Source: Terrimicrobiaceae bacterium
GTDB lineage: Bacteria; Verrucomicrobiota; Verrucomicrobiia; Chthoniobacterales; Terrimicrobiaceae
DNA length: 64,000 bases
Assembly: GCA_018402345.1 (NCBI GenBank)
Contig: JAGYIV010000008.1
Span: forward strand, 496,001-560,000
Direction: 5' to 3'
Every line of letters begins with the position of its first letter. Position 1 is the first letter of the stretch. Positions 1 to 8,650 of the stretch are shown here, piece by piece. The translations under genes were made by a program, and so were the position numbers. Under the pieces are notes generated by a model, which had not been told where the DNA came from, did no database searches, and saw nothing but the letters and a program-made list of their open reading frames with translations.

Positions 1-1
1 T

Positions 2-247
2 CTGCTGGAGGTTTGCGAAGTCCTCCGCTCGACAGGACTCCTTGGCTCGGAAAAATCGGCCACGGACGCGCTCATCCGCTCGGTGTCGCGCGTGGCCGCG
101 TTGAACGGCTTCCTATACAACGAGGACCGGGCCCGCCGACTCGTGCGCGACCTCCTGCGCTGCGAACTCCCCTACGCCTGCCCGCAAGGCCGCCCCACCA
201 TGATCCAGTGGTCGCTTGCCGAGTTGGACAGGCGCTTCGGCCGTTGA
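2..247 (+). CDS. mutL: DNA mismatch repair protein MutL, C-terminal end (cut by window edge)
   Basis: The frame is open from base 2 to a TGA at 245-247, giving 81 residues. It carries the MutL C-terminal (dimerisation/endonuclease) signature ACPQGRPT followed by the usual terminal helix with W and L-x-E-L. In endonuclease-type MutL the motif is normally C-P-H-G-R-P; here His is Gln. MutL couples MutS mismatch recognition to strand processing. The ATPase domain and the DQHA motif lie outside the window, so activity cannot be judged. Identification rests on the C-terminal motif alone but is fairly secure. Confidence 0.8.
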   Translation: MLEVCEVLRSTGLLGSEKSATDALIRSVSRVAALNGFLYNEDRARRLVRDLLRCELPYACPQGRPTMIQWSLAELDRRFGR

Positions 248-316
248 CCCGCCACGCAAAAAAGCCCGTCTCGCGCATTGCCTCATGGCATTCCGTGTGA
301 GATAGGTTCCACACCC

Positions 317-778
317 ATGGCCGATCTCCGCATAGAGCCTGCCACGCTGGACGACCTCAACGAGCTGACGGAGCTGCTCTTCGAGTTGTTCACGCAGGAG
401 GCCGACTTCACCCCCAACCGCGAAAAGCAACTTCGTGGCCTGCGCCTCATTCTCGAACAACCCTCACGCGGCCGTATTTTTGTCATCAGAAACGAGCGCA
501 TGATTATCGGCATGATCAACCTTTTGATCACCATCAGCACCGCCGAGGGCGGATTCGTGCTGCTTCTCGAGGACCTGGTCATCCACCGCGACTACCGCGG
601 CCGCGGCTATGGTTCCCGCCTGCTCAATCACGCGATCGAGTTCGCCAGATCCAAGAAATTCCTCCGCATCACGCTTCTCACCGACAACCCCGAGTCGGCA
701 CTCGGCTTCTACCGCAAGCACGGATTCGTCGAGAGCGCCATGAGCCCGATGCGCTACCTTGTGGCGCATGAGGCCTGA
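317..778 (+). CDS. GNAT family N-acetyltransferase
   Basis: The product is 153 residues, the usual size for a single GNAT domain. It shows the acetyl-CoA binding loop (about residues 90-105, H-R-D-Y-R-G-R-G-Y-G-S-R-L, matching Q/R-x-x-G-x-G/A) and the C-terminal G-F-Y-R-K-H-G-F-V block typical of the family. It transfers an acetyl group from acetyl-CoA to an amine; the substrate cannot be told. An upstream in-frame ATG at 278 would add 13 unlike residues; the ATG at 317 starts directly on the domain (MADLRIEPAT) and is preferred. It lies 33 bases before a nucleotidyltransferase gene. Confidence 0.8.
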   Translation: MADLRIEPATLDDLNELTELLFELFTQEADFTPNREKQLRGLRLILEQPSRGRIFVIRNERMIIGMINLLITISTAEGGFVLLLEDLVIHRDYRGRGYGSRLLNHAIEFARSKKFLRITLLTDNPESALGFYRKHGFVESAMSPMRYLVAHEA

Positions 779-811
779 GCACACGGCGGACCTTTCCACT
801 CCGGCCTTCCC

Positions 812-1781
812 ATGAAACGCCCGACCCGCGCCTTTGTGCTCGGAGCCGGCCTCGGCACCCGTCTCCGCCCGCTCACGGACAACCTACCGAAGCCGCTCGT
901 CCCAATCTTCAACAAACCCCTCGCCACTTTCGCGCTCGACCATCTCATCGCCTCGGGCATCGAGCGCTTCGTGATAAACACACACCACCGCCCGGAGGCC
1001 TACACCCGCATCATTGGCAGCCGCGGCGACCGCGCCGACTATCGAGGACGATCGGTTGAGTTCCGTCACGAACCCGTCCTGCTCGAAACCGGCGGCGGAA
1101 TCAAAAACGCCCAAGACCTGCTCGGCGACGAGGCATTCATTCTTTACAATGGGGACGTGCTTGCGGACCTCCCGCTCGACCTCGCTGATCGAGGCCCACT
1201 GCCGCTCGGAGAACATCGCCACGCTGGCGCTCCGCTCCAGCGGAGCGGAGAAACGCATCCAGTGCGATCCCGCATCGGGCAGCATCACCGACCTCCGCGG
1301 CCTCCTCGGCGGCCGCGACGAACCGGCCTTTGTCTTCACTGGCATCAGCGTCTTCTCGCCGGAGATCCACAACCACATTCCAGGCGGCGAACCCATCTCC
1401 ATCATTCCTGTGCTGGCTGATCTCCTTCGCGACGGCGCGCCGATCGGCGGCGTCATTCTCGACGAGGGACTATGGTTCGACATCGGCACGCCAGAGGCCT
1501 ATCTCGACATCCACCGACTGTTGCTCCAAGGCCGCCACGCGTTTTCCTACCTCCCCGGCGACTGGCTTCAACCCGTCGCGCCTGACGCCACCATCGCAGT
1601 GGGCGCCGAACTCCTCGGGTGCACAGCGATCGGCCCTGGAGCCCGCATCCCATCCGGCGCTCGCCTCATGGACACCATTGTCTGGGCCGACACCGCCGTG
1701 CCTGCGGGCGCGGACCTGTGCCACACCATCCTCGCAAGCGACTTCACCCGCCATTGCACACCGCCGACCCCTACTTCTTGA
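812..1781 (+). CDS. Sugar-phosphate nucleotidyltransferase (frameshifted)
   Basis: The N-terminus has the NTP-transferase signature LGAGLGTRLRPLT followed by K-P-L-V-P, and the metal-binding N-G-D at about residue 115. The C-terminal part (F-D-I-G-T-P-E-A-Y, then hexapeptide-like repeats such as IGPGARIPSGA) resembles mannose-1-phosphate guanylyltransferase, MurU or GlmU-type enzymes that make nucleotide sugars for the cell wall or surface glycans. The reading frame changes near 1165-1175: the first half reads in frame 2, the second in frame 3, as if one base (a C in the GACCTCG stretch) were extra. Total length of 970 bases is one more than a multiple of three. Probably a sequence error or recent mutation; the exact sugar is unknown. 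Confidence 0.7.
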
Positions 1782-1833
1782 TCATGGAAAAATCGCCCGC
1801 TGCCACAAACTCAACTTTTTTTCTTTTTTTATC

Positions 1834-1861
1834 TTGTCAGCCGGAGCGCGATCTGTAGTTT
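1834..1861 (+). promoter_or_regulatory. Candidate promoter for the ribosomal protein cluster
   Basis: TTGTCA (1834-1839) and TAGTTT (1856-1861) are separated by 16 bases and lie upstream of the hairpin at 1895 and of rplD. Both hexamers are imperfect, so this is a weak call. Confidence 0.3.
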
Positions 1862-1894
1862 CCCCCTTCCCGATCAGCCCCGGGGGATGTGATC

Positions 1895-1916
1895 ACCACG
1901 TTTACGTGGTTTTTTT
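1895..1916 (+). terminator. Rho-independent terminator or attenuator before rplD
   Basis: A 6-bp stem ACCACG/CGTGGT with a TTTA loop runs into seven T residues. It could terminate the nucleotidyltransferase transcript that ends at 1781. If the promoter candidate at 1834-1861 is real, it would instead be a transcription attenuator in the leader of the rplD cluster. Confidence 0.6.
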
Positions 1917-2035
1917 GTCCCCTGATATCAAGGGTGCACACGGGTGAAACAACACATGACAACTCGCAACCACATCAACCGCAGATCCGCTTTCCAAGCG
2001 GCACGGGTGTGTTTTGCATCCACACAGGATTTTCA

Positions 2036-2653
2036 ATGAGCGCCACAGTTCTCACCGCCGCGGACGCCGAAAAGGCGAAGATTCAACTCATCACAGACGA
2101 AGCCAAGGGCAACCAAGCCGTGCACGATGTCGTGGTCGCCATCCAGGCCGCCCGCCGCAGCGGCACCGCTTGCACCAAGACAAAAGGTGACGTCAACCTC
2201 TCCGGTCGCAAACCCTGGCGCCAAAAAGGAACCGGCCGCGCCCGCGCTGGTTATTTTTCCAGCCCAGTCTGGGTAGGTGGCGGCGTGGCCCACGGCCCGA
2301 AACCCCGCGATTACTCAAAGAACGTGCCGAAGGCCGTCAAGAAACTCGCCTTCCGCAAGGCCCTCAGCGCCCGAATCGCTCTCGGCGACATCCTCGTGGT
2401 CGATACCTTCGCGGTCGCCGAGCCCAAGACCCGCCAGTTTGTCACTCTTCTCAAATCCACCTCCCCCGACTCCCGGAAAACCCTCATCGTCTCCGAGGGA
2501 TTCGATGAAAACACCTTCAAGGCCGCGCGCAACGTGCCGAACGCCCAACTCACCCGGGCGGCGGACGTCAACACCGAGCAACTCCTCGCCTACGACAAGA
2601 TTGTCGTGACTCGCTCCGCTCTTGAAAAAATCTCCGAAAGGCTCGCGAAATGA
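2036..2653 (+). CDS. rplD: 50S ribosomal protein L4
   Basis: L4 binds 23S rRNA and lines the exit tunnel; in enterobacteria it also represses the S10 operon. The product is 205 residues and contains the conserved loop RKPWRQKGTGRARAG (about residues 60-75) followed by G-G-V-A-H-G-P-K-P-R-D-Y. The ATG at 2036 is chosen because the 49 codons upstream in frame do not resemble L4. It is the first gene of the cluster here: rpsJ and rplC, which usually precede it, are absent. Its TGA overlaps the rplW ATG. Confidence 0.95.
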   Translation: MSATVLTAADAEKAKIQLITDEAKGNQAVHDVVVAIQAARRSGTACTKTKGDVNLSGRKPWRQKGTGRARAGYFSSPVWVGGGVAHGPKPRDYSKNVPKAVKKLAFRKALSARIALGDILVVDTFAVAEPKTRQFVTLLKSTSPDSRKTLIVSEGFDENTFKAARNVPNAQLTRAADVNTEQLLAYDKIVVTRSALEKISERLAK

Positions 2654-2937
2654 ACACAGACGTTTATGACCACATCCAGACCGTCCTTCTGACGGAAAAG
2701 GCCACCCTTCTCTCCGAGAAGCTCAACAAATACGTTTTCCGCGTCAGCCCCTCGGCCAACAAGATTCAAATCAAGCGCGCCATCGAGGTCGCCTTCAAAA
2801 AGAAGGTCGCTGATGTCAACACCGCCAACTACGCCGGCAAGAAAAAGCGCGAACGCCGCGCCGACTTCGGCCGCCAGGCCCATTGGAAAAAGGCCATCGT
2901 GACCCTCAAAGAAGGCGAGAAACTCGACCTCGTCTAA
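2650..2937 (+). CDS. rplW: 50S ribosomal protein L23
   Basis: 95 residues, normal for L23, the exit-tunnel rim protein that docks trigger factor and SRP. The family pattern is clear: T-E-K-A near the start, K-Y-V-F-R-V-S-P-S-A-N-K-I-Q-I-K-R-A-I-E, then the basic loop and W-K-K-A-I-V-T-L-K-E-G. It overlaps the rplD stop codon (ATGA), suggesting translational coupling, and is followed 12 bases later by rplB. Confidence 0.95.
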   Translation: MNTDVYDHIQTVLLTEKATLLSEKLNKYVFRVSPSANKIQIKRAIEVAFKKKVADVNTANYAGKKKRERRADFGRQAHWKKAIVTLKEGEKLDLV

Positions 2938-2949
2938 CCAACACCGATT

Positions 2950-3795
2950 ATGGGAATCAAAACTTTTAGACCGCTCACCCCCGCCGCCCGCTTCAAGGCG
3001 CTCCCCGACTTTTCCGAGATCACCAAAACGAAACCGGAGAAAAAACTCACCGAGTCGATCAAGCGCACCGGCGGCAGAAACAACCAAGGCCGCATCACCA
3101 TGCGCCACGTCGGCGGCGGACACAAGCGCCGCTACCGCATCATCGACTTCAAGCGCTCCCGCCGCGATGCGGCTGCCGAGGTTGTCGCCATCGAATACGA
3201 CCCCAACCGCACCGCCCGCCTCGCCCTTATCCAATACCCTGACGGAGAGAAAGCCTACATTCTCGCTCCAGTCGGCCTTTCTGTAGGCCACAAGGTTCAA
3301 GCCGGTGAAAATGCCGAGCCGAATGTCGGAAATGCGCTCCCCATGAAGTCCATCCCGCTCGGCACCTCGATCCACAACCTCGAGTTCACTCCCGGACGCG
3401 GCGGCCAGATCGTGCGCAGCGCCGGATCTGTTGCAACTCTCGCAAACCGCGAGGGCGGTTACGCGCTCGTGAAGCTCGCCTCGGGAGAAATTCGCCGCAT
3501 CAACGAAAATTGCTACGCCACGATCGGCCAAGTTGGCAATTCGGACCACATGAACGTCTCTTCCGGTAAAGCCGGCCGTAGCCGCTGGTTGGGTATCCGC
3601 CCAACAGTGCGCGGCATGGTCATGAACCCCGTTGACCACCCCATGGGTGGTGGTAACGGTAAGAGCAAGGGCGGTGGCGGGCGCCACCATCCCATGTCCC
3701 CATGGGGCCAGCTCTCCAAGGGCTTCAAAACCCGCCGGAAACACAAATCCAGCGACAATTTCATCGTTCAGCGCCGCAAATCGAAATCCAAGTAA
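2950..3795 (+). CDS. rplB: 50S ribosomal protein L2
   Basis: 281 residues. L2 is a core 23S-binding protein near the peptidyl-transferase centre. Visible landmarks are the N-terminal [29 protein letters not shown], the RNA-binding D-F-K-R-S region, and the near-terminal [11 protein letters not shown] containing the conserved histidine implicated in peptidyl-transferase function. Start ATG 2950 gives the standard N-terminus; no Shine-Dalgarno core is visible upstream. Confidence 0.96.
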   Translation: MGIKTFRPLTPAARFKALPDFSEITKTKPEKKLTESIKRTGGRNNQGRITMRHVGGGHKRRYRIIDFKRSRRDAAAEVVAIEYDPNRTARLALIQYPDGEKAYILAPVGLSVGHKVQAGENAEPNVGNALPMKSIPLGTSIHNLEFTPGRGGQIVRSAGSVATLANREGGYALVKLASGEIRRINENCYATIGQVGNSDHMNVSSGKAGRSRWLGIRPTVRGMVMNPVDHPMGGGNGKSKGGGGRHHPMSPWGQLSKGFKTRRKHKSSDNFIVQRRKSKSK

Positions 3796-3797
3796 TC

Positions 3798-4076
3798 ATG
3801 TCCCGCTCACTCAAAAAAGGCCCCTATGTGGAGTGGAAGCTCCTCGACAAAATCGACCGCATCAACGAGTCGGGCACCAAAAAGCCCATCAAGACCTGGT
3901 CCCGTCGCAGCACAATCACTCCCGATTTCGTCGGCCACACATTCAATGTCCACAACGGCAAAACATTTATTCCCGTTTTTGTGACCGAAAACATGGTCGG
4001 CCACAAGCTCGGCGAGTTTTCGCCGACACGCATCTTTAAGAAACACGGTTCTCACACCGCTAAAGTGACCAAATAA
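3798..4076 (+). CDS. rpsS: 30S ribosomal protein S19
   Basis: 92 residues starting [12 protein letters not shown], the textbook S19 N-terminus, with the [13 protein letters not shown] core and the terminal [11 protein letters not shown]. It binds the 30S head with S13. It starts two bases after the rplB stop. The gene immediately downstream is not a ribosomal protein, which breaks the normally invariant rpsS-rplV adjacency. Confidence 0.96.
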   Translation: MSRSLKKGPYVEWKLLDKIDRINESGTKKPIKTWSRRSTITPDFVGHTFNVHNGKTFIPVFVTENMVGHKLGEFSPTRIFKKHGSHTAKVTK

Positions 4077-4079
4077 TAC

Positions 4080-4859
4080 GTGAGAGTTGTCGCCACGGCG
4101 GCAGCGCTCCTGTTCCTGCCCGTCTCCGAAACGGTAACGGCAAGGAACGAAAGCTCTTTGACAGATTTTGAATCAGGCACATCCGGTGCCGCGGCTTCGT
4201 CCACGGAACCGGACTCAACCGATATTGCCGCCGTGAGGGAAAAACTAATCCTTTCCGAGGCGACTACACGCAACCTTGGCGACGCCCTCGCCGCCGCGAA
4301 CATGGAGCTGGAAATTTTCAAGCGCCACCTCGCGGAGGCGAATCTCCGGCTCGAAGCCCTTGGGCTTGCCGAGAACATCACCAGCGATACCAATCCCTTG
4401 GAGGCACGCATGCTCCAAGCGATCCGCGAACTTCGCATCCTCAAGGAAAAGCAAAGGAAAGCCAACGAACAACTCCTCCTGCTCTCAGAGTCCATCCAAG
4501 TCCTGCTGAAGTCTTCGGATCAAATCCACCCGCAAGCACGCATGGCGGTGGAAACCGAACTACGCAAGACCGCAGAAATTCTCGATTCGGACTCGCTGCT
4601 TCCACAGCAAGAACCCACCTTACAAACCGCCCAAGTGGTGGATGTCAAAGACGACCTCTCTCTTGTTGTCGCGAACATCGGATCAAAGCATGGAGTTAAA
4701 ATCGGGATGCCCCTCCGCATCCTTCGCGAAGGCGAACCCGTCGGAAGTGCCAAGGTCATCGAGGTGCGCGAACGCATTTCCGGTGCCGTGATTCAAAATC
4801 TCACCCGCGAGACTCTCCGGGTGTCCAAAGGAGACCAACTCATCGTCGATACCCAGTAA
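4080..4859 (+). CDS. Exported coiled-coil protein inserted in the S10 operon
   Basis: 259 residues from a GTG three bases after the rpsS stop; rplV starts 21 bases after its end, so it is almost certainly co-transcribed with the ribosomal genes. Residues 1-21 are a hydrophobic signal-like segment (VVATAAALLFLPV, likely cleaved after T-V-T-A). Residues about 50-165 are heptad-rich and predicted to form a coiled coil. The last 70 residues form a compact beta-rich module with G-S-K-H-G-V-K-I-G-M and a terminal S-K-G-D-Q-L-I-V-D, loosely like the C-terminal domain of MreC or FlgT. I do not recognise a named family. An envelope role is inferred only from the signal and coiled coil. Confidence 0.8.
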   Translation: MRVVATAAALLFLPVSETVTARNESSLTDFESGTSGAAASSTEPDSTDIAAVREKLILSEATTRNLGDALAAANMELEIFKRHLAEANLRLEALGLAENITSDTNPLEARMLQAIRELRILKEKQRKANEQLLLLSESIQVLLKSSDQIHPQARMAVETELRKTAEILDSDSLLPQQEPTLQTAQVVDVKDDLSLVVANIGSKHGVKIGMPLRILREGEPVGSAKVIEVRERISGAVIQNLTRETLRVSKGDQLIVDTQ

Positions 4860-4880
4860 CCAGTCAGAAAACACAACACA

Positions 4881-5360
4881 ATGCAGGTAAAATCCATCCA
4901 CAGGTTTGCAAAAATCTCGGCCTTCAAGGCCAGAGAGGTCACGCGCGCGATCCAAGGCATGCCAGCCACCGATGCGCTCGACCTTCTCCGTTTCACCCCG
5001 AAAAAGGCTGCCGCACTGGTGTCTAAGACTCTTCGCAGCGCAATCGCGAACGCCGAAAACAACAACAGCCTGAATCCCTCCGACCTCGTTGTGGTGGAAG
5101 CCGTTGTCGGCGAAGGCCCCACCCTGAAGCGCTTCCAGCCCAAGGCTCGCGGCAGCGCCGGACCCATCCGCAAGCGCACAAGCCATATCCGCATCGTCGT
5201 CACGGACGAGATCGCCATCGAGCGCCGCGAGGACAAGCCAAAAACCAAGAAGAAAAAAACCTCAACCAAGAACAGCGCATCCGCCAAAGCTCCCGCCGCC
5301 GCGGCCACTCCAGCGCCTGAATCAGAACCCTCCGCCGACACTGCGGAAACCAAGGAATAA
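4881..5360 (+). CDS. rplV: 50S ribosomal protein L22 with low-complexity C-terminal tail
   Basis: The first about 115 residues are L22: [11 protein letters not shown] near the start, the K-K-A-A-A-L-V helix, and the tunnel hairpin [25 protein letters not shown] Lys-rich then Ala/Pro/Glu-rich tail of about 45 residues makes the protein 159 residues, clearly longer than the usual 110-120. The tail looks disordered. Two bases separate it from rpsC. Confidence 0.95.
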   Translation: MQVKSIHRFAKISAFKAREVTRAIQGMPATDALDLLRFTPKKAAALVSKTLRSAIANAENNNSLNPSDLVVVEAVVGEGPTLKRFQPKARGSAGPIRKRTSHIRIVVTDEIAIERREDKPKTKKKKTSTKNSASAKAPAAAATPAPESEPSADTAETKE

Positions 5361-5362
5361 TC

Positions 5363-6064
5363 ATGGGACAAAAAGTCAATCCAATCGGATTCCGCCTCCC
5401 CGTCACCCGCAACTGGGGATCTCGCTGGTATGCCTCGCGCAAGGATTTCGCCGACTACCTCGTGGCGGATGAAAAAATCCGCACCACACTAAAGAAAAAA
5501 CTCAAGCAAGCTGCCATCGCACGCATCGTCATCGAGCGCGCATGGAACAGCATCCGAGTCACCATCCATACCGCCCGCCCGGGTGTCGTCATCGGCCGCC
5601 GTGGCCAGGAAATCGAGACCCTCACCAAGGAAGTCAGCGACCTCGCGGACGGCAAACAAGTGAAGATCGATATCGTTGAGATCAAGAGCCCCGACCTCGA
5701 CGCCCAACTTGTGGCCGAGAACGTGGCCTCCCAACTCGAGCGCCGTATTTCCTTCCGCCGCGCCATGAAACGCGCCGTTCAAATCACCATGGATCAAGGC
5801 GCTCTCGGTATCAAAATCCGCTGCGCCGGCCGCCTCGGCGGTGCTGAAATCGCCCGCACCGAGCGTTACCACGAGGGCAAAGTTCCCCTCCACACCCTTC
5901 GCACTCCGATCGACTACGGCTTCGCCGAGGCAGACACCGTCGCCGGAAAGATCGGCATCAAGTGCTGGATCTGCAAAAAGGTCGAAGAGGAACCCGAGAC
6001 CCGCGAACAATCCAAACCCGCCCCTGCCGCACAGGCCGAACCGGTCGCCACGGTCGTGGCTTGA
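5363..6064 (+). CDS. rpsC: 30S ribosomal protein S3
   Basis: 233 residues starting [13 protein letters not shown], diagnostic for S3. It contains the KH domain with [11 protein letters not shown] (about residues 75-85) and the C-terminal S3 domain with [15 protein letters not shown]3 is on the 30S mRNA entry side. The last about 25 residues are an Ala/Pro/Glu tail similar in style to those of rplV and rpsE. An AAGGAA stretch lies upstream, one of the few purine-rich leaders in the cluster. Confidence 0.96.
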   Translation: MGQKVNPIGFRLPVTRNWGSRWYASRKDFADYLVADEKIRTTLKKKLKQAAIARIVIERAWNSIRVTIHTARPGVVIGRRGQEIETLTKEVSDLADGKQVKIDIVEIKSPDLDAQLVAENVASQLERRISFRRAMKRAVQITMDQGALGIKIRCAGRLGGAEIARTERYHEGKVPLHTLRTPIDYGFAEADTVAGKIGIKCWICKKVEEEPETREQSKPAPAAQAEPVATVVA

Positions 6065-6096
6065 GAGCAACGAAACCTTTTTAGAAAGACAAGACC

Positions 6097-6516
6097 ATGC
6101 CACTGATGCCCAAACGCGTGAAGTATCGCAAGACCCAGCGGGGAAGCCGCCGCGGCATTGCTTCACGGAATATCAAGATCGATTTCGGCGAGTTCGCGCT
6201 TCAAACCCTCGAGCGCGGGTGGATCACCAATACCCAAATCGAGGCCTCCCGTGTTGCCCTCACCCGTAACATGAAGCGCAAAGGAAAACTCTGGATTCGC
6301 ATTTTTCCTGACAAATCCGTGACCGCACGCCCGCCGGAAACCCGAATGGGTAAAGGTAAAGGCCAACCCGAATACTGGGTTGCCGTCGTTCGCCCGGGAA
6401 ACATCCTCTTTGAATTGGATGGCGTCTCCGAGTCCGTCGCCCGCGAGTCACTGCGCCTGGCCGCCAACAAGTTGCCCGTCCGCACCCGTTTCCTCACCCG
6501 CCACCACGCAGCCTGA
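6097..6516 (+). CDS. rplP: 50S ribosomal protein L16
   Basis: 139 residues. [17 protein letters not shown] is the L16 N-terminus; the core [20 protein letters not shown] and [15 protein letters not shown] are fully conserved. L16 positions A-site tRNA in the 50S. ATG 6097 and the ATG three codons later are both plausible starts. Confidence 0.96.
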   Translation: MPLMPKRVKYRKTQRGSRRGIASRNIKIDFGEFALQTLERGWITNTQIEASRVALTRNMKRKGKLWIRIFPDKSVTARPPETRMGKGKGQPEYWVAVVRPGNILFELDGVSESVARESLRLAANKLPVRTRFLTRHHAA

Positions 6517-6524
6517 TCCGAGAC

Positions 6525-6728
6525 ATGAAAATTACAGAGATCGCAGAACTTACTCCACAAGAACTTCTGGGCCGCAAAAGGGAACTCCGCGAGGAACTTT
6601 TCAAGCTCCGCGTCCAGCAACAAAGCGGCCAACTCGAGCGCCCGCACCTCATCCGTGCCGCCCGCCGCAATATTGCACGCATCGAAACCGTTCTCAGCCG
6701 CAAGGTCAAAGAAGCAGCCGCCAAGTAA
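6525..6728 (+). CDS. rpmC: 50S ribosomal protein L29
   Basis: 67 residues in two long helices: the N-terminal E-L-T-P-Q-E-L and the family motif E-E-L-F-K-L-R-V-Q-Q-Q-S-G-Q-L, followed by R-R-N-I-A-R-I-E-T-V-L. L29 sits near the tunnel exit beside L23. Its TAA is directly followed by the rpsQ ATG. Confidence 0.95.
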   Translation: MKITEIAELTPQELLGRKRELREELFKLRVQQQSGQLERPHLIRAARRNIARIETVLSRKVKEAAAK

Positions 6729-7004
6729 ATGGAAGACAATACCGCAACCGCCACCGAATCCCGCGGACTCCGCAAAGTCCGCGTGGGTGAAGTCGTCTCG
6801 AACAAAATGGATAAAACCATCGTCGTGCGCACCATCACCCGCGTCCCCCACCCCAAATTCGGCAAAATCACCAAACACACCGCGAAATTCCATGCCCACG
6901 ACGAGAAAAACGAAGCCCAAATCGGCGATCGCGTCAGCATCATGGAAACCCGCCCGCTCAGCCGCACCAAGCGCTGGCGTCTCTTGGAAATCCTCAAGCA
7001 TTAA
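6729..7004 (+). CDS. rpsQ: 30S ribosomal protein S17
   Basis: 91 residues. The OB-fold signature is present: [19 protein letters not shown] and H-P-K-F-G-K-I, then [28 protein letters not shown]17 is a primary 16S-binding protein. It starts immediately after the rpmC stop. Confidence 0.95.
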   Translation: MEDNTATATESRGLRKVRVGEVVSNKMDKTIVVRTITRVPHPKFGKITKHTAKFHAHDEKNEAQIGDRVSIMETRPLSRTKRWRLLEILKH

Positions 7005-7007
7005 CCC

Positions 7008-7373
7008 ATGATCCAGATCCGCTCTCGCGTTGATGTCGCCGACAATTCCGGCGCCCGAATGGCCACCATGATCGGTGTCATCGGCAAAGCCACATCCACC
7101 GCCCACGTAGGTGACATCATTACCGCAAACGTCAAAGAGGCCTCCACCGGCGGCACCGTCAAAAAAGGCGATGTCGTCCGCGCCGTTGTCGTCCGCACCA
7201 AGAAGCCGGTCAGCCGTCCCGACGGTTCGCTCCTCCGCTTCGACAGCAACGCCATTGTCATCATCGACAAGGACTCCAACCCCCGCGGCACCCGTATTTT
7301 CGGCCCCGTCGCTCGCGAACTCCGCGAGAAAAACTTCATGAAAATCATCTCCCTCGCTCCGGAGGTCCTATGA
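7008..7373 (+). CDS. rplN: 50S ribosomal protein L14
   Basis: 121 residues, the usual length. [18 protein letters not shown] is the L14 start; the R-R/K-x-D-G-S region, [10 protein letters not shown] and the terminal [12 protein letters not shown] are present. L14 contributes to inter-subunit bridges. Its stop overlaps the rplX ATG. Confidence 0.96.
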   Translation: MIQIRSRVDVADNSGARMATMIGVIGKATSTAHVGDIITANVKEASTGGTVKKGDVVRAVVVRTKKPVSRPDGSLLRFDSNAIVIIDKDSNPRGTRIFGPVARELREKNFMKIISLAPEVL

Positions 7374-7639
7374 GCCGTCCCAAATTCCACGTCCGACGCG
7401 GAGACACAGTCACCGTCATCACCGGCAACCACAAGGGTGCCAGCGGCAAAGTCCTCGAGGTCAAGGCTGAAAAGTCCCAAGTCATCATCGAGGGCGTCCG
7501 CATGATCAAGAAACACCAGCGCAAATCCACGGAGCACCCGAACGGCGCCATCATCGAACGCGAAGGCCCGATCCATATTTCCAATGTGAAGCTCCTGGAA
7601 AAAGCCACCACTGACAACAAAGCGGACAAAGCCGCCTGA
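7370..7639 (+). CDS. rplX: 50S ribosomal protein L24
   Basis: 89 residues with the KOW motif [22 protein letters not shown] and the downstream K-K-H-Q-R and G-P-I-H-I-S-N-V segments. L24 starts 50S assembly. It overlaps rplN by four bases (ATGA). Confidence 0.95.
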   Translation: MSRPKFHVRRGDTVTVITGNHKGASGKVLEVKAEKSQVIIEGVRMIKKHQRKSTEHPNGAIIEREGPIHISNVKLLEKATTDNKADKAA

Positions 7640-7648
7640 CACTGAGCC

Positions 7649-8248
7649 ATGATCCAAGAACCCGCTCTCCTGACCGAATACAAATCACGCGTCGCCCCAG
7701 CCATGCGCGAACTTCACGGATACAAAAACGTCCATCAGATCCCAAAGATCGCCAAAGTGGTCGTCAATACTTGCATCGGATCCTCCCCCGACACCAAAGA
7801 AGCCCTTGAAATCGCACGCACCGAACTCACGACCATCACAGGTCAGCGTCCCGTCACGACGAATTCAAAGAAGGCCATCTCGAACTTCAAACTCCGCCAA
7901 AACCAGGCAATCGGCGCAAAGGTCACCCTTCGCGGCCGCATCATGTATGAGTTCCTCGAGCGCCTCATCAAAACCGCCCTTCCCCGCATCCGCGACTTCC
8001 GCGGGATTTCTCCCAAAGCCTTCGACGGCCAGGGAAACTACACCCTCGGCGTTGCAGACCAATCGATCTTCCCGGAAATCGAACTCGACCGCATCAAGCG
8101 CAACGTCGGCTTCGATGTGACGATCGTGACCACCGCAGCCACCGACGCCGAAGCCAAGTCTCTCCTTACCGAGTTGGGCATGCCCTTCAGCGACAAGGTG
8201 AAAAAGCCGGCCGCCCCGAAAACCGAAACCGCCTCCGAGGAGGCCTGA
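7649..8248 (+). CDS. rplE: 50S ribosomal protein L5
   Basis: 199 residues. Core L5 landmarks are N-V-H-Q-I-P-K-I-A-K-V-V-V-N, G-Q-R-P-V-T-T-N-S-K-K-A-I-S-N-F-K-L-R, the R-G-R-I-M-Y-E-F-L-E-R-L helix and the F-P-E-I segment; the last 20 residues are an extra K/P/A/E tail. L5 binds 5S rRNA. The next gene is rpsH: rpsN, which normally sits between rplE and rpsH, is missing. Confidence 0.95.
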   Translation: MIQEPALLTEYKSRVAPAMRELHGYKNVHQIPKIAKVVVNTCIGSSPDTKEALEIARTELTTITGQRPVTTNSKKAISNFKLRQNQAIGAKVTLRGRIMYEFLERLIKTALPRIRDFRGISPKAFDGQGNYTLGVADQSIFPEIELDRIKRNVGFDVTIVTTAATDAEAKSLLTELGMPFSDKVKKPAAPKTETASEEA

Positions 8249-8257
8249 TCCCACGCT

Positions 8258-8647
8258 ATGACCGATCCCATCGCTGACATGCTCACCCGCTTGCGGAATG
8301 CCACTGAAGCCCGCAAATCCACCCTCTCGATCCCCTACTCCAAACTCAAGAGCGAGATCGCACAAATCCTGAAAAAAGAGGGCTATATCAAGGATTCAAA
8401 CCTCGAAACCGTGGATGGACACCAGCACATCACCATCCAAACCAAATTCATCAACAAAACCAGCGCCATCTCCGGCCTGAAACGCGTGAGCCGTCCGGGC
8501 CTGCGCCGCTACGTAGGATCCGGGGAGATTCCCCGTGTTCTCGGCGGCATGGGCATCGCGATCCTTTCCACCTCACGCGGCATTCTCTCCGGTCACGAGG
8601 CGCGCAAACAAAACGTTGGCGGCGAATTGCTCGCCTACATCTGGTAA
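8258..8647 (+). CDS. rpsH: 30S ribosomal protein S8
   Basis: 129 residues starting MTDPIADMLTRLRNA, the classical S8 N-terminus, with the C-terminal G-G-M-G-I-A-I-L-S-T-S-R-G-I-L-S-G-H-E-A-R signature and terminal Y-I-W. S8 organises the 16S central domain and in E. coli represses the spc operon. Three bases separate it from rplF. Confidence 0.96.
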   Translation: MTDPIADMLTRLRNATEARKSTLSIPYSKLKSEIAQILKKEGYIKDSNLETVDGHQHITIQTKFINKTSAISGLKRVSRPGLRRYVGSGEIPRVLGGMGIAILSTSRGILSGHEARKQNVGGELLAYIW

Positions 8648-8650
8648 ACC

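Noticed and set aside
2590-3744. 384-residue reverse frame opposite rplW/rplB
   Set aside because: Antisense shadow of GC-rich ribosomal genes without family features. The same applies to the 402-residue frame at 8654-9862.
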